From positions 62,001 to 126,000 of the forward strand of contig CABXHU010000001.1 of the NCBI GenBank assembly GCA_902512065.1: a stretch of 64,000 bases of DNA. Direction: 5' to 3'. The position numbers and the translations under genes were made by a program. The notes beneath the pieces were generated by a model. It ran no database searches, was not told the DNA's origin, and worked only from the letters and a program-made list of their open reading frames with translations. Shown here piece after piece: positions 1 through 8,319 of this stretch (its first letter is position 1; each line of letters opens with the position of its first letter). The DNA comes from an uncultured Bacteroidota bacterium. GTDB lineage: Bacteria; Bacteroidota; Bacteroidia; Flavobacteriales; Flavobacteriaceae.

Positions 1-1
1 T

Positions 2-73
2 TTTCCAGCAATTAAAAGAGGTCAACAAGTAAATGTAAAATTTTCTTTGCCCATATTTGTTTCAACAGAATAA
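2..73 (+). CDS. C-terminal tail of a TonB-family energy transducer (partial)
   Basis: An open frame runs in from the left window edge and stops at TAA 71-73, giving only 23 residues. It ends in a basic strand, a glycine turn and an alternating hydrophobic strand (AIKRGQQVNVKFSLPIFV). This resembles the last beta-strands of TonB C-terminal domains in Bacteroidota, where a K/R-G-x-x-V-x-V-x-F-x-L-P-I pattern is usual. TonB links the inner-membrane proton-motive force to outer-membrane receptors. The fragment is too short to exclude another beta-rich protein. ruvC starts 10 bases downstream. Confidence 0.5.
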   Translation, partial: FPAIKRGQQVNVKFSLPIFVSTE

Positions 74-83
74 AAAAATCTAA

Positions 84-635
84 ATGTCAGATGAAAAAAT
101 AATTTTAGGAATTGATCCAGGAACTACCATAATGGGGTTCGGGCTTATTAAAATTATTAATAAGAAGATGGAGCTTATTCAAATGAATGAGCTAAACTTA
201 ACCAAGTATAAGGATCACTATTTAAAACTAAAATTAATTTTTGAGAGAACAATTAAATTAATTGACACTTATACTCCAGATGAAATTGCTATTGAGGCCC
301 CATTTTTTGGAAAGAATGTTCAAAGTATGTTAAAACTTGGAAGAGCTCAAGGAGTTGCAATGATTGCAGGTTTATCTAGAGAAATACCAATAACAGAGTA
401 TTCGCCAAAAAAAATTAAAATGTCTATTACTGGCAACGGAAATGCTAGTAAAGAACAGGTAGCAAAAATGTTACAGAATTTATTAAAAATAGAGAAACTT
501 CCTAAGAATTTAGATGCAACGGATGGCCTAGCAGCTGCGGTTTGTCACTTTTATAATGGAGGTAAATCTAATAATAAAAAAAAATATTCAGGTTGGAGTA
601 GTTATGTTAGTCAAAACAAAGATAAATTAGTTTAA
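84..635 (+). CDS. ruvC: Crossover junction endodeoxyribonuclease RuvC
   Basis: RuvC resolves Holliday junctions with the RuvAB motor by paired nicks during recombination repair. The 183-residue protein has the usual length and all four acidic metal ligands of the RNase H-like fold: Asp11 in GIDPGT, Glu71 in IEAPFFGKN, and Asp144 and Asp147 in DATDGLAAAVCH. The segment LKLGRAQGVA (residues 84-93) is the conserved helix after the second acidic motif. The C-terminal tail is short and basic. The stop codon touches the probable start of hemW, suggesting translational coupling. Confidence 0.97.
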   Translation: MSDEKIILGIDPGTTIMGFGLIKIINKKMELIQMNELNLTKYKDHYLKLKLIFERTIKLIDTYTPDEIAIEAPFFGKNVQSMLKLGRAQGVAMIAGLSREIPITEYSPKKIKMSITGNGNASKEQVAKMLQNLLKIEKLPKNLDATDGLAAAVCHFYNGGKSNNKKKYSGWSSYVSQNKDKLV

Positions 636-637
636 TT

Positions 638-1762
638 ATCGCTGGAATTTATATTCATATCCCTTTTTGTAAGCAATCTTGTTATTATTGTAATTTTCAT
701 TTTTCTACATCCTTGAAAAATAAGAATGCATTTATTGAATCTATATTACAAGAAATAGAATTAAGGAAAGATGAATTAGGATCTGATAAAGTAAATACGA
801 TATATTTTGGAGGTGGGACTCCTACAGTGTTAGAAATAAAAGAAATAAACAGAATTATAAATTCTGTTTTTAAAAATTTTAAAACAATTGAAAATCCAGA
901 GATTACTATTGAGGCTAATCCAGATGATCTAGACGAATCTAATCTTAAATATTTATCAGAAAATTTTAATAGAATTAGTATTGGAGTTCAATCCTTTTAT
1001 GATAAAGAGTTGAAGTTGATGAATAGGCTCCATAGCTCAAATCAAGCAAAAAAATCAATAGAGTTATCTAAAAAATATTTTCACAACATATCAATAGATC
1101 TTATTTATGGCATTCCTGGATTATCAGATGAAAAATGGATGAAAAATATAGAAAAAGTTAAAAAGTATAATTTGCCACATGTTTCAGCATATGCTCTAAC
1201 AGTTGAGCCAAAGACCACTTTAAAAAAACTAATTGAACAAGGTAAAATTGATAATATCGATGATAGAGTCTTAAAAAGACAAAATAAAATAATTGCAACT
1301 GAGTTAGGAAAAAGCAATTACCTAAATTATGAGCTTTCTAGCTTTGCACAAAAAGGTTATATGTCAATAAATAATAGTGCATATTGGAAGAGAAAGAATT
1401 ATATAGGTTTAGGCCCATCTGCTCATTCTTTTAACGGAAAACAACGAATGTGGAACATAAATAATAATATTAAGTATATAAAATCTTTAAAAACACACAC
1501 ACTTCCAATTACAATTGAGAACTTAACCAATATCGATATTTATAATGAAATAGTAATGACAGGGCTAAGGACAATGTGGGGAATTTCTTTAGATGAAATA
1601 GAAAATAATCTTGGAAAAGATTTTAAGGATTATTTACTGAATAAATCAAGAATTAAAATTCAAAACAATTTAATTACTTTAGATAATAGTTATTTAAAGA
1701 TTACGAAGAAAGGCAGATTTCTTTCTGATGGTATTGCTTCAGACTTGTTTATGTTAAACTAG
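638..1762 (+). CDS. hemW: Radical SAM heme chaperone HemW (HemN-like), probable ATC start
   Basis: HemW is a radical SAM protein related to oxygen-independent coproporphyrinogen III oxidase that carries heme to target enzymes. The first ATG/GTG/TTG in the frame is TTG at 713, but starting there would remove the [4Fe-4S] motif. Reading upstream in the same frame gives AGIYIHIPFCKQSCYYCNFH, with the CxxxCxxC cluster at about residues 11-18, at the normal family distance from the N-terminus. No ATG, GTG or TTG lies between the in-frame TAA at 623 and position 713, so initiation must use ATC 638 (best match to the family MAGIYIHIPF start) or ATT 635. GGGTPT (SAM binding) and the HemN C-terminal region are present. 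The start overlaps or abuts the ruvC stop (633-635). An ATG-to-ATC assembly error is the main alternative. Confidence 0.9.
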   Translation: MAGIYIHIPFCKQSCYYCNFHFSTSLKNKNAFIESILQEIELRKDELGSDKVNTIYFGGGTPTVLEIKEINRIINSVFKNFKTIENPEITIEANPDDLDESNLKYLSENFNRISIGVQSFYDKELKLMNRLHSSNQAKKSIELSKKYFHNISIDLIYGIPGLSDEKWMKNIEKVKKYNLPHVSAYALTVEPKTTLKKLIEQGKIDNIDDRVLKRQNKIIATELGKSNYLNYELSSFAQKGYMSINNSAYWKRKNYIGLGPSAHSFNGKQRMWNINNNIKYIKSLKTHTLPITIENLTNIDIYNEIVMTGLRTMWGISLDEIENNLGKDFKDYLLNKSRIKIQNNLITLDNSYLKITKKGRFLSDGIASDLFMLN

Positions 1763-1814
1763 ACTATTTAATTTCTTAAAAAAATACTATCTTCAATAAA
1801 TAAACTCTACAATT

Positions 1815-2720
1815 ATGAAATGGGAAGGTGTTATGCCAGCTGTTACTACTAAATTCACCCATGATGATAAGTTAGATTTAGACTTATTTAGCAAAAATAT
1901 TTTAGCTCAATTAGATGCTGGAGTTAGTGCAATAGTTCTTGGAGGCACATTAGGTGAGGCCAGTACTTTAACAGCTGAAGAAAAAAATATTTTAACAAAA
2001 AAAACAATAGAATTAAACGCAGGAAGAATACCTGTTGTAGTTAATATCGCAGAACAGTCTACTAAGGATGCTATTAACACAGCTAGATCTGCTGAAGAAA
2101 ATGGGGCATCTGGATTAATGGTATTACCACCAATGCGTTATAAGTCTTGTGATGTAGAAACTGTAAAATATTTTAAGGATATAGCAACAAGTACATCTCT
2201 TCCAATAATGATATATAATAATCCAGTTGATTACAAGATTGAAGTAACTCTTGATATGTTTGATCAACTACTAGAATTGGATAATATTCAAGCGGTTAAA
2301 GAATCCACTAGGGATATCACAAATGTTACAAGGATAAAAAATAAGTTTGGGGATAGATTAAAAATAATGACAGGAGTTGATACATTAGCTTTGGAAAGTT
2401 TAATAATGGGTGCAGTTGGATGGATTGCAGGTCTTGTCTGTGCATTTCCAAAAGAGACAGTAGCTATTTATAAATTACAAAAATTGGGAAAAATAGATCA
2501 AGCAATTAGTATATATAGATGGTTTCTTCCTTTGTTGGAATTGGACATTAATTCAAAATTGGTTCAAAACATTAAGTTAGCTGAGACTTATACTGGATTG
2601 GGATCAGAACATGTTAGAGCTCCTAGATTGCCTTTAAGTGGAAATGAAAGAAAATCAGTTATTTCTATAATTGAAAGGGGATTAGAAACAAGGCCAGATT
2701 TATCAAAATATAATTATTAA
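1815..2720 (+). CDS. DapA-family lyase, likely 1-pyrroline-4-hydroxy-2-carboxylate deaminase
   Basis: This is a DHDPS/N-acetylneuraminate lyase-type TIM barrel of 301 residues. The Schiff-base lysine is Lys162 in AVKEST, the catalytic tyrosine is Tyr134 in IYNNP, and the substrate-carboxylate loop is GGTLGEAST (residues 43-51). By itself the fold could be lysine-biosynthetic DapA. The neighbours point instead to hydroxyproline catabolism: a Cys/Cys proline-racemase-family epimerase, a D-amino-acid dehydrogenase and a 2-oxoglutarate semialdehyde dehydrogenase follow in the same operon. In that route a DapA-family enzyme deaminates 1-pyrroline-4-hydroxy-2-carboxylate to 2-oxoglutarate semialdehyde. 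It is the first gene of the operon, 52 bases after hemW, and the dehydrogenase that uses its product starts 7 bases downstream. The assignment rests on context. Confidence 0.85.
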   Translation: MKWEGVMPAVTTKFTHDDKLDLDLFSKNILAQLDAGVSAIVLGGTLGEASTLTAEEKNILTKKTIELNAGRIPVVVNIAEQSTKDAINTARSAEENGASGLMVLPPMRYKSCDVETVKYFKDIATSTSLPIMIYNNPVDYKIEVTLDMFDQLLELDNIQAVKESTRDITNVTRIKNKFGDRLKIMTGVDTLALESLIMGAVGWIAGLVCAFPKETVAIYKLQKLGKIDQAISIYRWFLPLLELDINSKLVQNIKLAETYTGLGSEHVRAPRLPLSGNERKSVISIIERGLETRPDLSKYNY

Positions 2721-2727
2721 AAACTAT

Positions 2728-4299
2728 ATGCTTACAGGAAAAAATTTTATTGGAAATAAATTATCTGCATTAGGGAATGTGACTTTTCAAACATTTAATC
2801 CCGAATTAAATAAAAATAATAATCAAATCTTTCATGAAGCTAGTGATGATGAAATATTAGAGAGCGTTAATCTTGCAAAAATTGCATTTGAAAGCTATAA
2901 AAAAACAACTCCAAAAGAAAGATCAACATTTTTAAACTCTATTGCTGATGAACTAGTAGCTGTAAGTGATAATTTGCTTCAGGTTTATTGCTCTGAAACA
3001 GGTTTGCCAGCTGGGAGATCAAGAGGTGAATTAAAAAGAACAATAGGACAATTAAGATCTTTTGCTGATTTGGCTTTAGATGGTAGCTGGGTTGAAGCAT
3101 CAATTGATACAGCTATCCCTGACAGAGAACCAATTCCAAAGCCTGATTTAAGAAAAATGATGATACCGCTTGGCCCAATTGTCGTTTTTGGAGCAAGCAA
3201 TTTTCCATTAGCCTATTCAACTGCTGGAGGTGATACAGCTTCAGCCTTAGCTGCTGGATGCCCAGTTATTGTTAAATCTCATCCAATGCATGCTGGTACT
3301 GGTGAAATTGTCTCTGGCGCAATAATTAGTGCTGTCAAAAAAAATAATATGCCTGATGGTGTTTTCTCTAATTTAAATAGTAGAGATATAAATGTTGGAG
3401 TTCAATTAGTGAATCATACAAACGTTAAGGCTATTGGATTTACTGGGAGTTTAAAGGGAGGAAGATCAATTTATGATTTAGCATCAAAAAGAGATATTCC
3501 TATACCTGTTTTTGCTGAAATGGGAAGTACGAATCCAATAATAATTATGCCTGATAAAATTAAAAATGATTATCAGGAACTTGCAGTAAAATTTGCTAAA
3601 TCTATTACTGTTGGCTCAGGTCAGTTTTGCACAAATCCTGGAATGATAATTTCTATTAAAGGAAGTGAAATGGATAGATTTATTGAATGTCTAAAATTAG
3701 AAATAAATAAAATTGAGCCATCATGTATGTTACATCCGAATATACTTAATTCATATAATTCAAATGCTAATCAAACAACAGCAAACAAAAATGTTGAAAT
3801 TTTCTATCAGTCAGATTCGAAAAATAAAGAAAATTATCCAGAACATATTTTAGCAACAGTTAATTCAGATGAATTTATTAGTAATAAAAATATACATCAT
3901 GAAGTTTTTGGCCCGTTTTCTTTAATTATTAAATGTAATGATATGGATGATTTGAAAAAAGTTATTTCTTCAATTCAAGGTCAGCTAACGGGAACAATTA
4001 TTGGGCAAAATGATGAAATTTATCAAAACCAAGATTTAATTGATTTATTGGGAGATAGAGTAGGTAGAATAATTTTTGATGGTGTTCCTACAGGCGTAGA
4101 GGTTTGTCCTTCAATGCTTCATGGAGGCCCATATCCTGCAACGACTGATAGTAGATTTACAGCTGTTGGAATTCATTCTATAAAAAGATGGGTAAGACCA
4201 TTTAGTTATCAAGATTTTCCAGATGAAGTGCTACCCGATGAATTAAAAAACGATAATCCATTAAATATTAAACGAACTATAAATGGGATCATAACTTGA
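2728..4299 (+). CDS. Aldehyde dehydrogenase, probable 2,5-dioxovalerate (2-oxoglutarate semialdehyde) dehydrogenase
   Basis: This is a 523-residue NAD(P)-dependent aldehyde dehydrogenase. The catalytic cysteine is Cys301 in GSGQFCTNPG, the general base is Glu264 in FAEMGSTNP, the oxyanion asparagine is in ASNFP (about residue 158), and the nucleotide loop is IGFTGS (236-241). The FCTNPG form of the cysteine motif is typical of the KGSADH group that oxidises 2-oxoglutarate semialdehyde to 2-oxoglutarate. That is the last step of trans-4-hydroxyproline breakdown. It is 7 bases after the DapA-family gene, whose product would be its substrate. It might also oxidise 2-aminoadipate semialdehyde, the expected product of the nearby phospho-lyase fusion; that is speculation. 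Confidence 0.9.
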   Translation: MLTGKNFIGNKLSALGNVTFQTFNPELNKNNNQIFHEASDDEILESVNLAKIAFESYKKTTPKERSTFLNSIADELVAVSDNLLQVYCSETGLPAGRSRGELKRTIGQLRSFADLALDGSWVEASIDTAIPDREPIPKPDLRKMMIPLGPIVVFGASNFPLAYSTAGGDTASALAAGCPVIVKSHPMHAGTGEIVSGAIISAVKKNNMPDGVFSNLNSRDINVGVQLVNHTNVKAIGFTGSLKGGRSIYDLASKRDIPIPVFAEMGSTNPIIIMPDKIKNDYQELAVKFAKSITVGSGQFCTNPGMIISIKGSEMDRFIECLKLEINKIEPSCMLHPNILNSYNSNANQTTANKNVEIFYQSDSKNKENYPEHILATVNSDEFISNKNIHHEVFGPFSLIIKCNDMDDLKKVISSIQGQLTGTIIGQNDEIYQNQDLIDLLGDRVGRIIFDGVPTGVEVCPSMLHGGPYPATTDSRFTAVGIHSIKRWVRPFSYQDFPDEVLPDELKNDNPLNIKRTINGIIT

Positions 4300-4334
4300 A
4301 AAGGAGAATGTCATTTTGAAAAATAAAATTTACT

Positions 4335-6068
4335 ATGAACTTATTCAGAATTTTTACAATAGCATTGTTTTTAATAACTATTCAATCGTGTGATCAATTT
4401 AATAAAAACAATAACTCAAATAAACTAACTGAAATAATTAATTCCTATCAAGACCATGACGGATATGATTATAAGAAATATCCATTAGGTTTAGTCACAA
4501 AAGAACATTATAAAAATGAATCAGATTTTGCTAATGAACTTCTATTAAATTTAGCCTTAATAGACACATCATTTTTAAATGAGAATGATAAAATTTCATA
4601 TAAATTATTAAGCTTTAAACTTCAAGATATTATTGACTATTATGAGTTTGAGAGATACTTAAATCCATTATTATCAGATTCCGGATTCCATAGTAGCTTA
4701 GGCTATATGGTGAAACCTCTATACAATTACAAACAAGTAAAAGAGTATATAAATAAATTAAATGCCCTTCCAGATTATGTAGACCAACATTTTATAAATC
4801 TTAGAGAGGGTCTATCAAAAGGAGTATCGCAACCACTAGTTATTTTTAAGGGGTATGAATCAACATATGATGATCATATTACCAAAGATTTTAAAGCAAA
4901 TTATTTCTATTCTCCTTTTTTGAATATGCCAGATGATCTATCGGAAAGTCAAATAGATTCAGTTTTATATGAAGGTCAGAAGGCAATTGAACAATCAGTA
5001 ATTCCTGAATTTAAAAGAATTAAAGAGTTTTTTGAGAAAGAGTATTTTCCGAACACTAGAACTAAAATTGGTGTTTCTGAAATTCAAGACGGGTTAGATT
5101 ATTATCAAAACAGGATTAACTATTATACTACCAGCAAAAGCTATACTGCTGATATAATTCATGAAATAGGCATTAAAGAGGTTAGTAGAATTAAAAAGGA
5201 GATGGTAAAAATTATTTCTGACTTAAATTTTAATGGAAGCTTTGATGATTTCTTTAATTTTTTAAGAAGTGATGACAGATTTTATGCTAAAACCCCAAGA
5301 GAACTATTAATGTTTGCAAGAGATATTTCTAAAAGAATAGATGCTAAACTTCCAAAATTTTTTAAAACACTTCCTAGGAAACCTTATGGTGTTGCACCTG
5401 TTCCAGATGCAATTGCTCCAAAATATACAGGAGGCAGATATGTTGGCACATCTAAAAATAGCACTGAGCCAGGTTATTATTGGGTAAACACGTATGATCT
5501 TAAGAGTCGAACTTTATATACAATTCCAGCATTAACAGCACATGAAGGTGTCCCTGGACATCATCTTCAAGGTTCATTAAATAATGAATTAGGAGACAGT
5601 ATCCCAAGATTTAGAAGAAACCTATATTTATCAGCATTTGGAGAAGGCTGGGGATTATATAGTGAGTTTTTAGCTAATGATATGGGAATATATAGAAATG
5701 AATATGAGCAGTTTGGAAAATTAACATATGAAATGTGGAGGGCATGCCGTCTTGTTGTTGATACAGGAATACATGCTATGGGATGGACTAGAGACCAAGC
5801 TGTAGAATATATGTCAAAAAATACGGCATTATCACTACATGAAATTAACACGGAAGTTGATCGATATATCTCATGGCCAGGCCAGGCATTATCATATAAA
5901 ATAGGTGAAATTAAAATTCGTGAATTAAGAGAAAAAGCAAAAAATTCTCTAGGAAATAAATTTGATATAAGAGATTTTCATGAAGTTATTTTATCTCAGG
6001 GCACAGTTACGTTATCTATTCTAGAACAAAGAATCAACAATTATATAAATAAAACTAAAAATGAATAA
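4335..6068 (+). CDS. DUF885 zinc metallopeptidase-like lipoprotein
   Basis: A 577-residue DUF885 protein. The N-terminus is a lipoprotein signal peptide (hydrophobic residues 5-16, lipobox TIQSC with Cys19). Aspartate at +2 is often an inner-membrane retention signal in Proteobacteria but is less informative in Bacteroidota. The core has HEGVPGHH starting at residue 403 and a downstream acidic helix with GEGWGLYSE, consistent with a thermolysin-like zinc site. DUF885 substrates are poorly defined. Placement inside the hydroxyproline operon, with an 8-base overlap into the epimerase gene, suggests that it releases or trims hydroxyproline-containing peptides in the periplasm. The domain call is firm; the substrate is inference. 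Confidence 0.88.
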   Translation: MNLFRIFTIALFLITIQSCDQFNKNNNSNKLTEIINSYQDHDGYDYKKYPLGLVTKEHYKNESDFANELLLNLALIDTSFLNENDKISYKLLSFKLQDIIDYYEFERYLNPLLSDSGFHSSLGYMVKPLYNYKQVKEYINKLNALPDYVDQHFINLREGLSKGVSQPLVIFKGYESTYDDHITKDFKANYFYSPFLNMPDDLSESQIDSVLYEGQKAIEQSVIPEFKRIKEFFEKEYFPNTRTKIGVSEIQDGLDYYQNRINYYTTSKSYTADIIHEIGIKEVSRIKKEMVKIISDLNFNGSFDDFFNFLRSDDRFYAKTPRELLMFARDISKRIDAKLPKFFKTLPRKPYGVAPVPDAIAPKYTGGRYVGTSKNSTEPGYYWVNTYDLKSRTLYTIPALTAHEGVPGHHLQGSLNNELGDSIPRFRRNLYLSAFGEGWGLYSEFLANDMGIYRNEYEQFGKLTYEMWRACRLVVDTGIHAMGWTRDQAVEYMSKNTALSLHEINTEVDRYISWPGQALSYKIGEIKIRELREKAKNSLGNKFDIRDFHEVILSQGTVTLSILEQRINNYINKTKNE

Positions 6069-7068
6069 AACAAGTTTTACTTGTATTGATGGACATACAT
6101 GTGGAAATCCTGTTAGATTAGTTGTTGATGGAGCCCCCATATTAGAGGGTAAAAACATGAGTGAAAAGAGACAATTTTTTTTAAAAAATTTTGACTGGAT
6201 TAGAAAGGGGCTAATGTTTGAACCAAGAGGCCATGATATGATGAGTGGAGCTATGATATATCCACCTCATAATTCTAAAAATGATTGCAGTATTTTATTT
6301 ATAGAAACTTCTGGATGTTTACCAATGTGTGGACATGGAACAATAGGAGCTGTTACAATTGCAATTGAAGAGAAAATTATTAAGCCAAAAGTCAACGGAA
6401 AATTAAAAATTGAAACTCCAGCTGGAGTAATAGAAGTTGACTATTTATATAAAGATGGAAGAGTAAAATGGGTAGAGCTTACTAATGTTGAAAGCTATTT
6501 ATGTGAAGAGAATTTAAATATACTTTCAAATGATTTAGGTGAAATTATATTTGATGTTTCTTATGGAGGAAATTTTTATGCTATAGTTGATTATCAAAAA
6601 AATTTTTCAGGCATTCAAGATTATTCAGCTAGTGATATTATTAAGTACTCTCAAGAGATTAGAAAAAAAATTAATCATAAATACCCTAATAAGTTTATAC
6701 ATCCAATAGATTCTACGATTAGAGATGTTTCACATATATTATGGGTTGGAAATAAAATTAATGAATCATCTAGTTCACGAAATGCAGTTTTTTATGGTGA
6801 CAAAGCAATTGACAGGTCTCCTTGCGGAACAGGAACATCTGCAAGAATGGCTCAAATGTATTTTAAGAATGAACTAAAATTAAACGATGAATTTATTCAC
6901 GAAAGCTATATAGGATCTAAATTCACTGGTACAATTAAAGAGGAATCAATAATGGGTTCACAAAAGACAATTATTCCCAAAATTAAAGGTTGGGCAAGGA
7001 TATACGGCTATAATAAAATTATTATTGATAAAGATGATCCGTATGCACATGGATTTCAAGTTATATAA
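6061..7068 (+). CDS. 4-hydroxyproline 2-epimerase (proline racemase family)
   Basis: This is a 335-residue proline-racemase fold protein. Both catalytic cysteines are present: Cys90 in SGCLPMCGHGT and Cys255 in DRSPCGTGTSAR. The Cys/Cys pair fits a two-base racemase/epimerase; trans-3-hydroxyproline dehydratases have Thr at the second position. The predicted reaction is trans-4-hydroxy-L-proline to cis-4-hydroxy-D-proline. The start overlaps the DUF885 stop by 8 bases, and the FAD dehydrogenase expected to act on its product starts 2 bases after its stop. Proline racemase is the alternative, but the neighbouring pathway genes favour hydroxyproline. Confidence 0.92.
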   Translation: MNKTSFTCIDGHTCGNPVRLVVDGAPILEGKNMSEKRQFFLKNFDWIRKGLMFEPRGHDMMSGAMIYPPHNSKNDCSILFIETSGCLPMCGHGTIGAVTIAIEEKIIKPKVNGKLKIETPAGVIEVDYLYKDGRVKWVELTNVESYLCEENLNILSNDLGEIIFDVSYGGNFYAIVDYQKNFSGIQDYSASDIIKYSQEIRKKINHKYPNKFIHPIDSTIRDVSHILWVGNKINESSSSRNAVFYGDKAIDRSPCGTGTSARMAQMYFKNELKLNDEFIHESYIGSKFTGTIKEESIMGSQKTIIPKIKGWARIYGYNKIIIDKDDPYAHGFQVI

Positions 7069-7070
7069 AA

Positions 7071-8318
7071 ATGTCTAAAAATGTTGCTATTATTGGAGGA
7101 GGAGTGATAGGATTATGTTCTGCTTATTACCTCATAAAGGAAGGCCATAGTGTTACAATAATTGATAAGTCTTCGTTAGATTCTGGCGCCTCATATGTTA
7201 ATGCCGGATATTTATGTCCAGGACATATTATTCCACTAGCAGCACCTGGCACTATTAGACAAGGTATAAGATGGATGTTTAATTCATCAAGTCCATTATA
7301 TATTGAACCAAGAATTAATATAGACTTTTTGAAATGGATTTATGCATTTAATAAATCATGCACAAACAAACATGTAATAAATTCTATACCAGCAATTTTA
7401 AACCTTTCACTTTTAAGTCAAGATTTATTAGATGAAATTAAACATAGTAACAATTTTAAATTTCACTATGAAAAGAAAGGGCTTTTAATGCTTTGTAAGA
7501 CTGATAATTCAATGGCCCATGAAGAACATACAGTTGGGTTGGCAATAGAAAATGGGTTAGAGGCAAAAATGTTAAACAAGGATGAAATTAAGCAGCTTGA
7601 ACCTGATGTTGAAATTGATTCAATTGGTGGAGCATACTTTAAATGTGATCAACATTCAACTCCTGGAGAATTCATGTCTGAGCTTAAAAACTTTTTATTA
7701 AGAAAAGGCGTCAAATTTATTAAAAACACAATGGTAGATAATTTTATTTTAACAGGAGATAAGATTAAACACATATTAATTGACAATAACCCAATTAAAT
7801 TTGACGAATATGTGTTTTCTGCTGGACCATGGACTAATCATTTATGTAATAAGATAGGTGTTAAGTTATTATTACAGGCAGGTAAGGGTTATAGCATGAA
7901 TGTTGATGAGCAAACAAATATAAATATTCCTGCAATATTAGTTGAATCAAAATGTGCTGTTACTCCAATGAATGGATTTACTAGATTTTCAGGAACTATG
8001 GAGATAGCTCCAATTAATAATGTGATTCGTAAAAACAGGGTTGATGCAATTGCAAATTCAGCATGTTCTTATTATCCAAATTTAAAAATTACTGAAGATG
8101 TAAGAAGCAAAGCAACTTTTGGATTTCGAGCTATTTCAGCTGACGGATTGCCTTATATTGGTAGATCTAATAAAATAAAAAACATTGTTATAGCTACTGG
8201 TCACAATATGACTGGATGGAGTATGAGTACTGGAACAGGAAAATTAGTTTCAGATTTTATTTCAGAAAAATCAAGTAGTATAGACACTTCTTTTTATAGT
8301 CCTGAAAGAAAGTTTTAG
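7071..8318 (+). CDS. FAD-dependent D-amino-acid dehydrogenase, likely D-hydroxyproline dehydrogenase
   Basis: This is a 415-residue DAO/DadA-type flavoprotein. The N-terminal Rossmann motif is IIGGGVIGLCSAYYL (about residues 7-21), followed by the acidic adenine-ribose ligand in TIIDK. The C-terminal FAD/substrate loop is GHNMTGWSMSTGTGK, as in DadA and HypO-type enzymes. The predicted reaction is oxidation of cis-4-hydroxy-D-proline to 1-pyrroline-4-hydroxy-2-carboxylate, the substrate of the DapA-family deaminase at the head of the operon. It is the last gene of the operon and its stop lies one base from the stop of the convergent kinase-peptidase-lyase gene. DadA (D-alanine) is the alternative. 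Confidence 0.92.
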   Translation: MSKNVAIIGGGVIGLCSAYYLIKEGHSVTIIDKSSLDSGASYVNAGYLCPGHIIPLAAPGTIRQGIRWMFNSSSPLYIEPRINIDFLKWIYAFNKSCTNKHVINSIPAILNLSLLSQDLLDEIKHSNNFKFHYEKKGLLMLCKTDNSMAHEEHTVGLAIENGLEAKMLNKDEIKQLEPDVEIDSIGGAYFKCDQHSTPGEFMSELKNFLLRKGVKFIKNTMVDNFILTGDKIKHILIDNNPIKFDEYVFSAGPWTNHLCNKIGVKLLLQAGKGYSMNVDEQTNINIPAILVESKCAVTPMNGFTRFSGTMEIAPINNVIRKNRVDAIANSACSYYPNLKITEDVRSKATFGFRAISADGLPYIGRSNKIKNIVIATGHNMTGWSMSTGTGKLVSDFISEKSSSIDTSFYSPERKF

Positions 8319-8319
8319 T

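Noticed and set aside
713-1762. TTG 713 as the hemW start
   Set aside because: It would remove the CxxxCxxC iron-sulfur motif and about 25 conserved N-terminal residues that are encoded in the same open frame just upstream.
4300-4315. A Shine-Dalgarno-like aaggag followed by ATG before the DUF885 gene
   Set aside because: The ATG opens only a three-codon frame and is out of frame with DUF885, whose own ATG at 4335 begins a clear lipoprotein signal; such motifs are rarely used in this phylum.
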